60,007 bases of DNA from Saccoglossus kowalevskii (GCF_000003605.2 NW_003108086.1:509811-569817); one strand, 5' to 3'; positions 1-15,300 are shown, counted from the first letter of the stretch. Numbers and translations are program-made. The notes: generated by a model not told the origin, from the letters alone.

Positions 1-2062
1 TTAACCTCATATGGGTTTCGTCGTCAAGATAGAACTGCGTATTATGATAGATTTGGGAGAAAATATGTTCGATCAGCCACGTATTTGTGACGTGTCGTGA
101 GCTGTGGCAGAGCTACAGTCTGTCGAAATATAATAAGGGCCGCACGTACTATGTACATATGTGACATCGTGCATAGTATTAACATTTTCAATAACAAATA
201 TAATTTATAAAAACACACATAAAGGCACGCATTGTAAGTCATTTTAGGTTGATTTATTAATCCTGTGTTCGAAAAGCTGACGTTCTACATTGTCACGTGA
301 CTGCAATAGAAATCGTGCCACACTTGTTGATTACCGTAGGAATGATGCTGTAGTATATTACCCGGGCACTGTAGTTTTTGGTTGGTGGAGGCCATAGGTG
401 ACAGCCCTTATTTTTTAAAAACATGAAAAGGGACAACCGTTTTAATTTCGTTTTGTCAGCAGAAAAACAGTGATAAATATGCCCAGTCTAAAGTTATAAT
501 TGTCATGAAAGAAAATAATATATATATATATATTAGAAAAGATAGAGGTAAAGATTTAATTATCTTATTTAACATATTTCACAAGACTTTTGTATTGCTG
601 CACATCTCGTAGTGAAGCAAATCACGGGTACAGTGAAATATTAATTAAATAAAACAATATATGACTTGACGTCAGGTTTCAGCGAACATTCTAGGGTTTC
701 CCGAGGTGCATTGCTCAACTCCATCATTTATAGCTGACACGAAACCTGGTGCTTGGTGACATTTAAACTTAGTAGAGAGAAAATCTCGAGTACCGTGCGC
801 TTAATATTCTTTCCGAGTACCAACTTTCGAAGTTAGTTCGTTGCGCGAGTGGTCACTACTCGTGCATAAAACTGCGCTAAGCACTATTTCCAAGATTTTT
901 GGGTGTTTATCTCACGACTGGCTGCGAACGAACCTAAACAAAATGGCAGATTTGATGACGTGTTTGTACAAAAGAGTGATCTATTGAGTTCCAATGTGTT
1001 TCAGGGATAGGGACCATCGCAGTTTCCTTGCTATGCACAATTCACGGTATGGAATGAATTATGAATGTAACAAAAATATACTTTTTACAAACAAAAAATG
1101 GAATAGGAATTATACAGAACATGATTGCATTTATTGGAAAAACTTTTTTGTTTTTCCAACTTGAAATATGCTTACACATATTATAACATTGTAACGTATG
1201 TGCTGAAACGAAGACTACAATTGAACTCATTATTTGAAACCATACTGACAATGTGACACGTTGCAATTTCAAATAATTTATTGTACGACCGAATACAATT
1301 AACGAATGAATATTAATTGTTTGAAACGTTTTAATTTTTGTTATTTAGGTATTTCTCCCAGAGTTTAAATATACCAATACTAGAATGATACGAGTAAATT
1401 TTTTTGAATAAATCTAGTAATAATGCGGATGTCTGCGAGGCATTCGCATCAAATATTTTGTTGTCTATACAGTCTGTTAAAAAAACGAACAGAACACATT
1501 CAAGGCACGGATCAGTGTAATCTAAGTTCATTCCAAGTTTATCTGCATATATCATTGGAATACTAAATTTATTATGAAATCAAAGGATTTAGTATTTTCG
1601 TGTTTTCATTAATATGTTGCCATTGGATACCGATACTTAAATTAAATACTTATACTACCTACTATATCATCCAACTCGACAATTACAAATTCGTGCATAT
1701 TGATAATATACTAGTAATCCTCGGTTCACCGTGGACATGATTTGCATCTGTCTTGTTCGTAACAAAGTGGCTAGAGTTTTAACCCACTACTTAATATTTA
1801 TAATGATTGTGTATATGAACATTTGTATTCAGAAATACTTGCGAAACTTTATTTTTTACGCGGTATAGTATTATACGTGTTAATTAAGAAAAGTGTTAAT
1901 CGAAGTTATATTTGAAATTGATTTTAATTAAGTTTTCCAAAACATTCTTTAAAATTTCATTCTTGTTAAAAGTTTGTTTGTTATTTAGTCTTACAAAAAA
2001 ACACTATATTGTTGGACGTTTTGTCTGAATCAGGATCGTTAAATACATGGTGAGGGTTAAAC

Positions 2063-2152
2063 TTTTACGAGTATGCTGATGACGTGGAAATTCTTCAAAT
2101 TTCCAATTTGGACACATCGGAAATTAAACATATTAAATGTTTCCTGGACAAG
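2063..2152 (+). mobile_element. Possible non-LTR reverse transcriptase remnant (YADD box)
   Basis: A 30-codon open stretch reads FYEYADDVEILQ followed by a charged segment and ends at a stop. The Tyr-Ala-Asp-Asp box preceded by an aromatic residue is the catalytic motif C of non-LTR (CR1/jockey-like) reverse transcriptases. No other RT block was found nearby, so it is at best a decayed scrap; chance occurrence cannot be excluded. Confidence 0.3.
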
Positions 2153-5100
2153 TAATTTAGATAAAACTAATGTCGCTGCATTTCGTAACATGGTTCTCTA
2201 GAGCGAGTTTATGATGCAGGTACAGGTAACATATTATAATTATCTTGAGTTTTATCCTGGTTGCTTAAAACGAAAACCAGGCGTTATTTCAGATACAAAT
2301 AATGAGAATTACCTGTAAATAACCGTTTTTAACCATTTGATCATAGCTCCCATGCTATGGTATGGCAGTGTGATTTGTGGTTGAACATACTGTGAAGGGA
2401 TTTGGGGAATACAATTAGATTATTGTCGTTTTTACTTGGTGTTAGTGGTTGTGCAAATGAAGAGATGTTAATGGTGAGCGTGGGAGCGTGTATTTGTGTC
2501 ATTCTGCTATAAATCTTTATTTTTATTGGCCAAAAACGTCGTGTTATGCAGAGTGGCTGTTATCCTAAAGTATGCTCATAAACGCGGGCCACTAGGTATA
2601 TCTTTTTTTAAATATAAGGTTGTTGTGTGAGTGCAAGCATGTTTCTTAGAATATTTTTCAGAGTGTGAGAGACTGTTTTCAGGGTTGGTCAGCCAAAATC
2701 AACAACGTTCACACTTTAATCCTTCCTAGAACCAGTAAGAATGTTCATCCCTATAAACGCATTTTATTTCTGTTGTTCAAATCACATACTCAAGATTAAC
2801 ACTGGTAGACATGGACACGTGGCACTACGTAATCGTGTATGTCTCTTATGTATTATCTAGAATATTTATGTGTTGGGGATGGTGTAATATTGTTTGAACA
2901 ATTGTATGTAATAATTCTTTAGTTTTTCGTAAAAGCCATAGGCCCATCTCAAACATGAATAAAATATATAAATAAACTAGAAGGCACTCCGAGATGCAAA
3001 CCTCTGCCACATATTTCAATTACCTAACTTACGCATTGTATTAATTTGCGTTGTTATGTTTATCATATTCACATACGCTTCAAATTACTTTGATTGGTTC
3101 TTGCGCAACCTTCTCAAATGTTATGACAATTCATCCATAACTTTTATTCAGACAATTGAAAAAAACTTATGTTGGTAAAAACATAACCTCCGATTCCATG
3201 AATTCCTTAAATTCTACGCTGTGACTGGTGTAGTTGTTGTCAACCGGAATTTGAAATTTATGAAACATTCATCTCGTCATAAAATTCACAGTACAGGTGG
3301 ATGTATGGTCAAACTGGCAAATCTATAGAGGACAAGCAAGTAAAGTGTAATTCTTCTTCTATTTCTAAGAAGTTACATAACAAGTTTTTTTTTTCAGCAT
3401 TCAAACCCAAATTTATATCATTTTTTCATATAATAATCCGGATCTGATATATGAGTAATCTCTGTATATAAGTGTCCAAAATATAAGATAAATTGATACA
3501 GACAAAAAATATATTATGCTATTCAGATTTCTATGTATCGGGTATTTCGCTTTGCTTGTTTACGTTAAACTAAAATATTTTGGATTGTGAACTTACACTA
3601 AATATGAATTACTACTATTATTATATTAATTTACAGTCTATTATTTGCATGTTTCGGCATGTATGTTGCACGAATCGCCGCTTTTAATTGAGATCGAGGC
3701 TTTTTTAAATGTAAAAACTGATAAGTACCTAAGCTACTTTTGCTGACGCAATACCCACTGAACTTTGCTTTCAATAAACGTTTATTCTGGACTGTTTCCA
3801 CATGGACATCGTCCAACTGATAACTCCATCCACCATAATGACATAGATAGACACGTGTCAATCAAACCAATTCCTACTAGTTTCGCGTAAAACAATCGAG
3901 TCTACAGGTCATTTATCATTTCCGACTAGTAGTTACTGATAACCTCGATTCTAATCAATCCTGTTTGTCGATAATCTCTTGTTATAGAACTGCTCATCAT
4001 TTTCGGACATTCCACGGACATATGTCGTCATCCCAGACTGAATGCGGACGTACGATACATCACAGTGTATCGTCGCCTGTATGCTCCGAAGTCCGCACAC
4101 CTTTCTATCATTGACGTGACCTTGTATACTATTGTGGTATTGCTCTACTGTGTGTTGTTTTGGTAGTATTGTATGGATGGTGGCTATGGGCTTATGTACT
4201 GTTTACAAACGTTTTGGATCAGTAAAATGATGATTGATTATTTTGTTGATTGATTGATTGTGTCTGTAGGCTGAACTGCTGTCGGATACGATTAGAGAAA
4301 ATGTTTGTTGAGCAGTAGTTTTTATTACGAAAACAACATGTGACACATTTCCTATAGTAGAACCACCACTTCATGTAATAATTGAACAGATTTTGATCAC
4401 ATTGTATTATATTCATGCTGTGATTACTAATAACGATAGCAGGAGATTTTGTATCGAAAAGGTCCCCTACCTTACGAAGTGCAATGTTTTAACCCCCCCC
4501 CCCGCCCTCTGAGATGAAATATTTATTTTCCGTCGAGTGTTTGCATCATCAGCAAGATTACCTAGTCAGACGGCTAGCTAATGATATAACGCAACACGAA
4601 ATGCCATTACATCGCTGAACTGAGCTGAGCTTTATATGTTGTATCCACAGCTGCCGTTACAGAACAGAGGAGGGATTCAGACCCTGAATATTTCGATTAG
4701 TAGTACAGCTGCCATCTCATTTGATGCGCATATACAACTAATACTAATATGTTTGCTTTTAATGTGCCCGGTGTGATGATAGTCACATTTCTGGGTCTGA
4801 CACGTTGGCTGGGTTTCGTTGGGGTTAATCATAATTCATACACAGCTCCCACCTCTAACCATATTAGAGTGTATACCACGAGGCTGTTATTATTTTGCTA
4901 TTACGGATAAGGTTATTTGCCGTTTGACCCTTGTGAAAGGCTGCCCCACGACCATTGTTTGCAAATGTGGAAAAGATGCTCTTGTATGCGCTTATGACCA
5001 TGAACTGAGACTAGGGGGGTCAAACAAAAAATTACACTCCCGTCGGGGCTCAAAATATTCATGAAATTTAGTCACAATGATGATATTACTAGATTTGTTT

Positions 5101-6020
5101 ATATTATTACATTTCTTCTAATTGTCATATGACGTCATTGCCTTTATAAAGACAACAAATTATATATATATGATGAACTTGGTGTCCTACCAAGTCCTGT
5201 TGACTCCAAGGAAACGGCACACACGCCATTTGCTAAAAAATAAATACAAAAAAAAGGCGTGGACTAGCTCCGATATAGTATCGAATTAACCTGGTAAAAG
5301 TGTGTAGTGGCCGTTGAAAGAAATGTTTAGCTTATAATTCCCACACTTTGGGAATATGACGTGTTTTTTTGTGATATATGCCCTTTGTAATTATTTACAT
5401 AATACTGTCACTATATTAGTTGTATTTGTACATACTAACATACTGGGTAACTGCGGGTATGCTTGGTTGCCCTGCAACTCTATACACATTAAAACGAGAC
5501 TTAGTTTCTGAAGCCATGAATGGGAGAATGTATTTTTCTATTTCACATTATTTTTTTAAATGCATTTCTTTTAAAATATTAATCATTACACATTGCCAGT
5601 GATACTGATAGTTCGAGAGAAGTATCGCCAACGAATAATACAGTTTTTTGCCTGTGGTTATTTTATAATAATAATACCACCAGGTAAATCCATTGTGTAT
5701 ACACTTAATAATATTAAGTTACAAGGAAAAAATACTAATGCAACTTGAAACGTACCGCATAATCGAATAAACTTTTGAGCGTTAAGATTGCCCACCGGAC
5801 AAACATGACTTTCACAGGATATAAGCAAATTAACCTATTAATGTTATGCATAATAATCCCGTCTGATACAGGAAGACCTGTAGGGCCCCGCCATTCTGTA
5901 TATGTCCCGCGTTCAAATATTCATGATCTTCGGCGTTTGCGCATGTACGGAAGCGAGTTTGTCGACACAGACATGCTCAGTAGAAGTATTTTGTCGACGG
6001 GATTCAGCCGAAGGCATTCA

Positions 6021-6104
6021 ATGCAAATGAATCATTGTGCACCATTTAAAAACGTGGGATTTCGCCACAGCAGTGCGGTGACATATGTGTTGAGATGCAA
6101 ATGA
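6021..6104 (+). promoter_or_regulatory. Two ATGCAAATGA octamer sites upstream of FAM20C
   Basis: ATGCAAATGA occurs at 6021-6030 and again at 6095-6104, 74 bp apart and about 290-380 bp before the FAM20C start codon. ATGCAAAT is the POU/octamer-binding consensus. The pair could be part of the FAM20C promoter; function is inferred only from motif and position. Confidence 0.3.
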
Positions 6105-6396
6105 CATGAGTATGGGCTCAGCCAATCAAAGCGGTGTGTCCAAAGTCTAAGCTATGACGTTTAGTATTCATTTGTTCAATTGTACATGAAACAACAATGC
6201 GTCGTATACCGGGTTCACCCTCCTCAGTTGAGTAGAGAGACGGACTGCTCGGAACGTCACCACCGTAGCTAACCACCCGAAGCCGCCGTTCGATAGTCAC
6301 AAATGCTTACCAACAGTCCGCCGACGGTCAATAGGTGTCGCGTACATAACAGTGGCGTGTGTGATCGGTGGTGAGTCGGTCGCTGAGAAAATCACC

Positions 6397-9300
6397 ATGA
6401 AACTTAAACAACGAATCGGGGTCACGTCGGCAACTATACTGCTATGTCTTCTACTTATGGTTTGTATGGAGAGTGGTATACGTCCATTATCCGCCATACG
6501 TAATGCTGTGAGAGGGGGGAACCTGCAAGATGATGAAATTTTACAACCAGGAGGCAAACTGATTGACAACCCGAGAGTACATATCATACGAAAACAACTT
6601 GGGAAAAGTGACTCTGGTAAGGGGTCGCCGCTCACTGGTGCTGTGTTGAATGATAGCAATCAACGGCCACTGAGTCCTGAAGTAGACAGTAGACAGAGTG
6701 TTGTTTTCGCAGTGAATAGGACTGCACAGGGCGATACATTACCTGTTGGTTCGGACACCAACAACATCACCCAGAGCATCAAAACACAACATGCGCTAAA
6801 TTTGGACGTACTATCCCAGCAACACCCGATTGCGAAAGAAGGGATATCGTTTTCGGAACCGCTATTTGCTGCTCTGGGTAAGCTTAAGGAACGGGCACCG
6901 ATTGTGCTAGAGACGATACCAAACACCGGGAAATACGAGGCGTTTTTTAAAACTGGTCCAAATTCGAACCCAACGCCGAGGGATGCAGAACCATTGCTGA
7001 AACCGTACAAATCTAAGTGAGTATACGCACCAGCCATGGTCATATCTTAACGATCAGGTCGCTCTAAGAGTTCTCAGTTGTTATCGGAGATAGTCATTAT
7101 CTTACTGATGACACATTTTCATTACGGATCTGACCTCTGAAATGAGATACAAGTTCAAATGCGCCCGATATGTTATATTATATGTGATCACCTGTGGCAA
7201 GGGTTGTGTGTATTAATGTTTGTGTGTATTAATATGGATGTTGGCTTACGAAGCTGTGATACACATGGCAAGGTTACAATCGTTTAATATTTCCGTTAGG
7301 TCCAGAGAAGATCATGTTTTCCCGAAAAGATCAACCGCTTCTAAAAAATAAAATAAGAAAGCTTTGCCATATTTAACATTTAAATGAGATAGCTGGGAAT
7401 TAATAACACGTCGCGATGTACAGGCATTTTGACCCCTGACCCCCCGCAACATGTATCAAATGGACACTCCATGCTGATGTACCATGATATTTATTAATAG
7501 TATAAGTCGCATACAAATATAAATATGCTGAAATATCTGCATACGATTTTAGCGAATTTGACTTCCTGTCTGAATTAACAGAACATTAATTTAGCTAAAG
7601 TAACAACTATCTCATTGTGAGAATACTTTCTGTTATTTTAGCTGCACTTCGAAATAGCGAAATTACAGATTAGCTAAATTAAGGTAAAATAACATTTTAT
7701 CTAAAAAGACATCACTCAGTGTGTGAACGTATCGAGATTTACGCGAATAGTAGTACATGTATTCCCTTTATTTTTTAATTTAAGGTGAACAATTTATTGA
7801 AATATTCTCGTTCGTTTTCACTTCACACATCCCACGCGAATAACACCAGCACAGACACGAGCTCGAGCACATTTTTTATATTCATCAATCACCCAACTGC
7901 TACTTATTGACAACGTTTTCATACCGTCTCTTTTTGTTTTTTATTTTGACTTTTTATGTTATATAAACCCACCACAAAGTGCGATTTATCGAATGTCCTT
8001 ACAATGTTTCTAGTATACCACCTACCAACGTTTACACCCAAACAAGTTCTACCATTTTTATTCCAACTGTCAAGATCGGATGTACACACAGAAGCGACTG
8101 TATTTGCCATGAACAGACGTGGGCGCCATCTGGTGCACTAAATGTGCCAATAACTTGAATAAAAGATCATGACAATGCAAATCAAATTATTAATACAAGC
8201 ATTGACATTGCAACATTAAAACAGCAAAATGACACTACTGCCTAATGTAATTTACGCGAGGTTTGCAATATTATCAGAAACCGACGTCCACTGCCTTACA
8301 GTCCGACATTTTAAGACTGTGCTATTTCGTACAGGATGGCGCAATTCATAATATATCCGCCTAGAAAACGCTGTCTGGACTTGTCCTTCACGGTGCGCTG
8401 CGTTACCATGTGATATGCTACAGTACAGTGCAATACAGTACAACTTCAACATCTTTCCTACATTTCAGCCCCATCAGAGAACACTTGCAATGCGCATTAT
8501 CACCGTGTATGATTTATATTACTGGAGGAATAGTATATAATTTTTGAAAATGCAAAGTGATTAGAATTAATTTGCTGGTAATCGACAGTTGCGGGAGGTC
8601 ATCAATTAAGTTAATACGAATACGTGCATGTTTCTCGGTGCTCAGGGAACTGACATCGGGATAGACCTAACCCTTTAATGTTAATTTAATTTCCCTAAAC
8701 GCAAAATAGATAAAACTATTTTAAAGTTGAGGGTGAGCACCACTGTAATGTCGCTTCAATCAAAACTGATCGAACGTACTCGTGGTGTTACAGATTATGT
8801 ATGCTAACGCCAGTGCTTGTTCGACGCCAGCTCGAGTAGATGTGGAGGGGACTAGTTGGTAACCATAGAGACGATCATGACTGGATAATTGAAGATGACA
8901 TTCATCGTCGATCGTAGTCTCTAACCTTCAAGTGGTGCCTGGTTGTTTTCTTGACGTATTCATTGCACTCGTACGGAACCCAGATCTCCAATATTTACAC
9001 GCGAGTTACTAGTACTTCCGCCTATTCCACAACAAATCCAATACGGTTATTACCTTATTACAAGGTTCCGATCCATATTTTATGTCTTAATGTCATAGTT
9101 CCTTTTGGTACATGATGCGTCTCCGATAGGCTACTGACGTCACGTACTTTGTGTGCGCTAGTACTAAATTTGCATATGGCAGGCATTGTTCTGGTGGTAC
9201 GATTTACCGATGACTATCAGGGCACTTGTTATTTTCTCCCCAGCGGCTGGCATTCAAACACAGCAGCGTAATATAGCACATATAGCCAGTGTATGAATCG

Positions 9301-12300
9301 TTTTAGCGCTAATCTACATCTAAATAATTATGGGCGTTCACAAAAGTTTGTTTACCTCCCGTTTTTTCATGAACTCAGTTCCAATTGTTTACTGTTAAAA
9401 ACAAGGTGTGGTGGAAACAAGTGTTGCTTCATACAAGTATCTGTTTGGGTAGTTTATGTTTCTTGTTGTTATGCATTTGACATCTGAATACAATCCTGAT
9501 GTTTTGGTTACCGCTTACATAGTTACAACAATGTGTATCGTTTCAAATAATATTAATTTTATTAGATACTAGGCAATTCCCGGGCTAGACTATTCATAAA
9601 CATCGTGGCATTTTCTTCTTTACAAGTCACGATGTCCGTAGTACTAAGAAACGCAGTGTCGCTCACTGTGTCTTTAGGCCTTGCAATATGCCAACGAGCG
9701 TTATGCAGTATAAATTATTTATCATGCAACTGACTACCATGGTTACCTGGGGGTGATAGACTTAATATTCAGACCCAGTCAAGCATGTCATTTTCTTTTA
9801 TATCGATTATTACAACTGACACTATAGATATATAGAACTTATTGATCGTAATGTAGTGTTCATGGGTGGTAGACGTGATAATTCACCTTCCATGTGTTAC
9901 AGTTTTACGTGATACGAACATACTTGGTTTTGCGTGTTTATAACAAAGCCAGTTCAAACAGCTGATTGGCTGCCCTGAATTGCCAGCCATTGCGTATATA
10001 TAATTCGATATATAATTCGTTCTCCGCCCGTCCGCTCGGAGTCATATTTCAGAACCCCCGTGGTCCATATCTCTTCATTCTGTGCATGTGCCTAGTACTT
10101 TATGTGGGGCATATGCACATGCAGAGGTTTACTTGATTTAATCCAAGATGGCTGACTGGCAGCCATTTTGTTTTTTGAAAATGTGGTATCTTATGCATGC
10201 TTTGTTAGTTTTTGATAAATTTTATACATATCAAAGTTACAGATCAAAGATGGCTGACTGGCAGCTTTTTTGCTTTTTTACCATACTACTATATCTCCAA
10301 GGCTTAATAATCATATTTGGCACATACATCATACATATTAGAATACATGTCTATTTCAGTTTGTTTCTTAATCAGATCAAAGATGGCCGACTGGCGACCA
10401 TCTTGCTTAATTTAATTTCTGACCATATATTACGATTTTTCTGTTTCTACTAGACCAGCCAATTATTCACTCTAAATTATTAACTATGCCTTTGGTACAT
10501 ATTACTTTATTTTTGGCATGAATAACCTTTCCCCTATTTTCAACGGGGACTACTTCATCAACAATGACTTGTTTTTAATGTAATGCTACAGACCACGCAT
10601 GACAACCTGGTGAAATTAAAGCAAACACTCTGTACTAATTTACTATTATGTTGATAATTTTTTTACAAAGTCAGGACGTGCTACTGAATCGTACGCCATT
10701 ATATCGAGGCACTATGATGTTTATTCACGCGGAAGGCAAACACGAGATATGAATATATTATGTATAACGTATTCACATTATCGATAACTCAGAAATCAAT
10801 TCACCATGCTACCACCTGTGTCATTAGCTTAATATACTCGTGTATTCTAACACTGTTATTGGCGTCAAAGCACGTGTTCAAATTTCTCGTGGATTGAATA
10901 GAAATTAGTTACCGTCATGAAAAGTGCTTTATTATATGGCCCATTTAAACTAGAAACCTTGTAGTAACAGAACACTTGAGTGAGATAAGATGGTAAAGTT
11001 TTTGAATAATCGCGAAGGGTATCTGTCACGATTATCACAAGTATTGTGTTTATATAGTATACTGTCTACGGTTTAACGTGACGCCAACATTTCTTGTGGT
11101 GGTGACAATAATGGTCCTAGTATGTTTCGAAAATTTGTTGACGAATTTATAACTGATAAAATACGAAACACAGTGTCAAGCTTCTTCTGTAGATGCACAC
11201 ATAAGCATACATAATTATCTAGATATGGTATAAGATTTAATTGTAAGGAACACTGATTCAAATATATTATGCTTGGTCAATATGTGCAACATAACAATAT
11301 TGATACATAGAAACACTCACTGAATGTGTATATATGTTTATCGCCTGGTGTCTGTAATATCACTTTGGTTGCATATACAGATATAATTAATTCCTAGGAC
11401 AAATATGGATAAATTGACAAGACCAAATTCACTGTGTTCTTATTTTACCCCATCGTTTTTTATTGTGTCGGTTCGTGATGTGACTGTGGAACGTTGGAAT
11501 TCATGCAAAGGCTATTACGTTATATTAGGTGCCACTTTGCTCAATAAATGTCTTTGGGTTGAAGGTCGTGTGTCGATAATCAGGATAATGGAGTAAAATA
11601 GAATTTACACGAAAAGATTACAGGTCCTTCTGAAAATAATGAAAATGGTTATTTTTTTTCTGTTTATCTGTGGCTTAATCTCTCGAGATCAAATCGTAGC
11701 CTGCGTCACTGGTGATAATTCAGTTCACTGACCCTGTTTTGTTTAACTGTTCTCTGTCACACACAATGCGTGGTTTAGTATTTAACTATTCCTGTCCCAC
11801 GCATATGCACTCACGTGCACGCACGCATGCACGAGCGCGCATACACGCACGCAAAACTGTTTCTATATATGATTACATAACGATACGCGGGAAATGAGCT
11901 CATGTTAATACGTGATTGATTGATTGATTGATTAATTGATTGATTGATTGATTAATTGATTGACTTTTTTTTGTGTTTGGTTATCTTATCGCCATTAAAG
12001 TAATTACATTAATAAAGTCGTCTCCGTTTCCGAGCGACATAATTGATGTATTTTATATTATGGCATAGCGCTAAAATCTTCGTATTGTCATATGGTTAGT
12101 TAAGTGTTATTGACTAAGTGTTCGCATTAGACGGAGCTGCCTCACAATATGCTGGTAGTAGCACAAGCTGTTTACTATGTTACTTGAAATAATAACGAAT
12201 AAATTAAATAATCTGACGTATGCGCAAAAATTATACTGGCAGCCGTCGAATTTACTGTGCAGTGATGCAGCCTTGGCACAAGAATATAGAAGTATATATT

Positions 12301-15300
12301 CATATTCATTTATTTATAGATTTGTTCTATTTTATAAACAGTGATATTAAATTTAAATATGTCAGTTGTGTTTTTGTAAGAGAGCAGGTCTGTGAATTAC
12401 GTTACAGCAATATCAAAACAAATTAAAGGGCAGTGATCGTCGCACCGCACCATGTATGAGACCCATAGCGACATATGGAACGCGTGGAAAATGCAAATGA
12501 AATACAAACACCGCATTTTAACTTTTTCACCACCAGTTTCCTCGTTTTGTCACAATTTCACAAAATAGTCTCGTTTATAGTCTGCATTTTCCTTCAGAAG
12601 AATGGGACAAAAATATACATTCTTTGAGTAAAAACTGAAAAATGACTAAAATATTGTCTATTGGCTCCAAAATTAAGGTTCATTTCCAGAAATAATGAAG
12701 AATATAAGAACAAAGTGCAGAACAATTTGGGAGAGATAGTCTGGTGGTTAAAATGTTAAGAATCTTGTCACGAATTATAACAAATATAGATATTACATTC
12801 GTAATCATAATCACTTTTGTATACTCGGTTCATGTCATGACGACTATTATACATATATTAACAATGAAAATCTCCAAGTTTACCATAATATCCCATACCA
12901 TTTGTTGTAAGAAATCGATTTAGAATATGGGGTTCTTAAATATAAATATTACTTAACATAAACTGGAATTATTCAGCGAACAATATCAATTCATGTCATG
13001 GTATAATACATGATTTTCCTGCAAGGTTGTACACTGGAATATCTGTGTTGAATACGCTGGTGCCCAGTCTTGGATAGTTCACCGGTTTCATAGCAAACAC
13101 TATACGGCGCGACCTGTATGCACATCTGTAAACGTGTTGACACACGGAACCTGTTCGCAGTCGAAATATAATATTCCGTTCTATGTCAACTGTATTAATA
13201 ATTACCCGCTTTGACACTGTGTAGGGTGTATTGGGTGCGGCTACCTCAATTGCACATCCATGTAGTCTTTAACAAATTTACACAAAACAAGTTGAGAATG
13301 GTATAAAAGATCTCAACATTGTTTTTTTATTTCTTCTCTTATTTATTTCATGCTCACACATAGAATTTTGAAAAGTTCTAAACGGTAAGTTGTTGACCTT
13401 TCATTGTCCATGGCGTGATCGCTGCCGTGTACACAATGTCTCCTTTGTCGTCCTTCAGACACGTACGTGCACGTAATCATGACATGGTGTGTAACAATCG
13501 AGACTTTAGGGAGAATCGTCATTGGATACTTTAGTTCGTGTCGAAATAATTTATATCATCCCCTCATGACAGAAAAAGATAGGTATCATCTATGTCGTGG
13601 ATATTTGCCACCACAACTTGAAGGACTTTCATTTTAACGAACATTAGTCAAAATCCAAAAAACAACACAATGCACAATACATTCGAAATAGATTTAACAT
13701 CTCCATTTGCTTCTTTCGAGTTGCACGCCATGGTATGAAAAGTAAATTTCCTGGTTACGAAGCAACTGTTATATTCAAATAAACTAAATATAAATATACT
13801 TGTATTATATAAGAAAAAATGCTGGTATGTAGATGTGGGTATCCCCCCCCCCCCGAGTTAAAATGGAAAGCAAATACTGTTAGTTGTTTTGGGACAGGAT
13901 GGTATGCAACATTAGTGCATGACAAGAGCACCCCACCTACTTTATCAATAGACATTAACTACACGAACACTATATTGACAATAGTAAGAGAATTTAAACA
14001 ACAGGGGCTTTGAAGTTGTTACACAAGTTAGTGACGTCATTGCAATATGACCTTTGACATACTCGCACTCTTCAGTNNNNNNNNNNNNNNNNNNNNNNNN
14101 NNNNNNNNNNNNNNNNNNNNNNNNNNNNNNNNNNNNNNNNNNNNNNNNNNNNNNNNNNNNNNNNNNNNNNNNNNNNNNNNNNNNNNNNNNNNNNNNNNNN
14201 NNNNNNNNNNNNNNNNNNNNNNNNNNNNNNNNNNNNNNNNNNNNNNNNNNNNNNNNNNNNNNNNNNNNNNNNNNNNNNNNNNNNNNNNNNNNNNNNNNNN
14301 NNNNNNNNNNNNNNNNNNNNNNNNNNNNNNNNNNNNNNNNNNNNNNNNNNNNNNNNNNNNNNNNNNNNNNNNNNNNNNNNNNNNNNNNNNNNNNNNNNNN
14401 NNNNNNNNNNNNNNNNNNNNNNNNNNNNNNNNNNNNNNNNNNNNNNNNNNNNNNNNNNNNNNNNNNNNNNNNNNNNNNNNNNNNNNNNNNNNNNNNNNNN
14501 NNATTTGGTGTCATCGTTGCTTCTTTGTCAACCACAATTTTCCTTACGACAAGGCGCTGCGACGTCAAACAGTCTACCATTATGTACTAGCAGCAATCGA
14601 CTGATCCACACTAGTCAACTTCACTTCTCTTTTCATCAAGAGGTATATCCGTTAATTTCACTTAATGGACCACTTATCACTCTCACTTGAAGTGCTCTTT
14701 GTTGAAGTAAAAATTCCTCTTCCTTGTCGTTTTCCTGTAATCATTGCCTTCCTGAAAGATTTCAGCATCTGATGGGAAATGAATAAAAAGTGTCGTCTTC
14801 CTGCTGTTCAGCAGCATATTTTATAGTCATTTGGTTTAAGCCGTGTAATTCATATTGGTGAATACTTGACAGCAGTATATGTCGCCTTGCTCTTCGGTAT
14901 TCCGCCTGATTTCATAAACCATTTCTTTAACAGTCGTATTACTTCAGTTGGAAAATCTGCTGAAATCTTCTCCGAAATAACCCGCCTTTTTTGAAATATA
15001 AAACAAAAAAATAATAAACTGCATGCAATTTATGTTATTCTTACCCCCTCGGAAAGTCGATGTTATCACCTAACGCAGAAGTAGATAGTTTATTAGTCAC
15101 ATTTAGGTTATTTAGATTCTTATATTTTTCTCCTATCAATATAAGCTAGCAATATATTCGCACATACTGTAACAACGCAGGTACATTGTCAGTTATCGCT
15201 CATTGTACATTGTGCAATGTGCAAGGAACAATGTTTTGACGATGACGAACGTCATTCTGTCGTTGGGGGGAGAGTGAATATATGGGGTAATAGGCTGCCA

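Larger units (their letters stand above)
1..6396. other. Upstream intergenic DNA, no gene recognised
   Basis: AT-rich DNA without a supportable gene. The open frames in it are short and show no recognisable domain, codon constraint or splice partners. It holds a possible reverse transcriptase scrap (2063-2152), a C11 run at 4493-4503 and, close to the FAM20C start, sequence with more intact CpG that probably includes the FAM20C promoter and 5' UTR. The transcription start of FAM20C cannot be placed from sequence alone. Confidence 0.6.

Noticed and set aside
5775-6104. 109-codon + strand open frame upstream of FAM20C
   Set aside because: No domain or signal; it is separated from FAM20C by stops and probably covers promoter sequence.
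6352-6396. A further upstream start for FAM20C
   Set aside because: The extra 15 codons begin at a non-ATG codon; the ATG at 6397 has a good context and directly precedes the signal anchor.
10148-10453. 101-codon open frame with repeated MADWQ segments
   Set aside because: The repeats are translations of the GATGGCTGACTGGC units of a dispersed element.
14047-14604. Open frames across the first assembly gap
   Set aside because: Almost entirely unknown bases; no coding evidence on either side.
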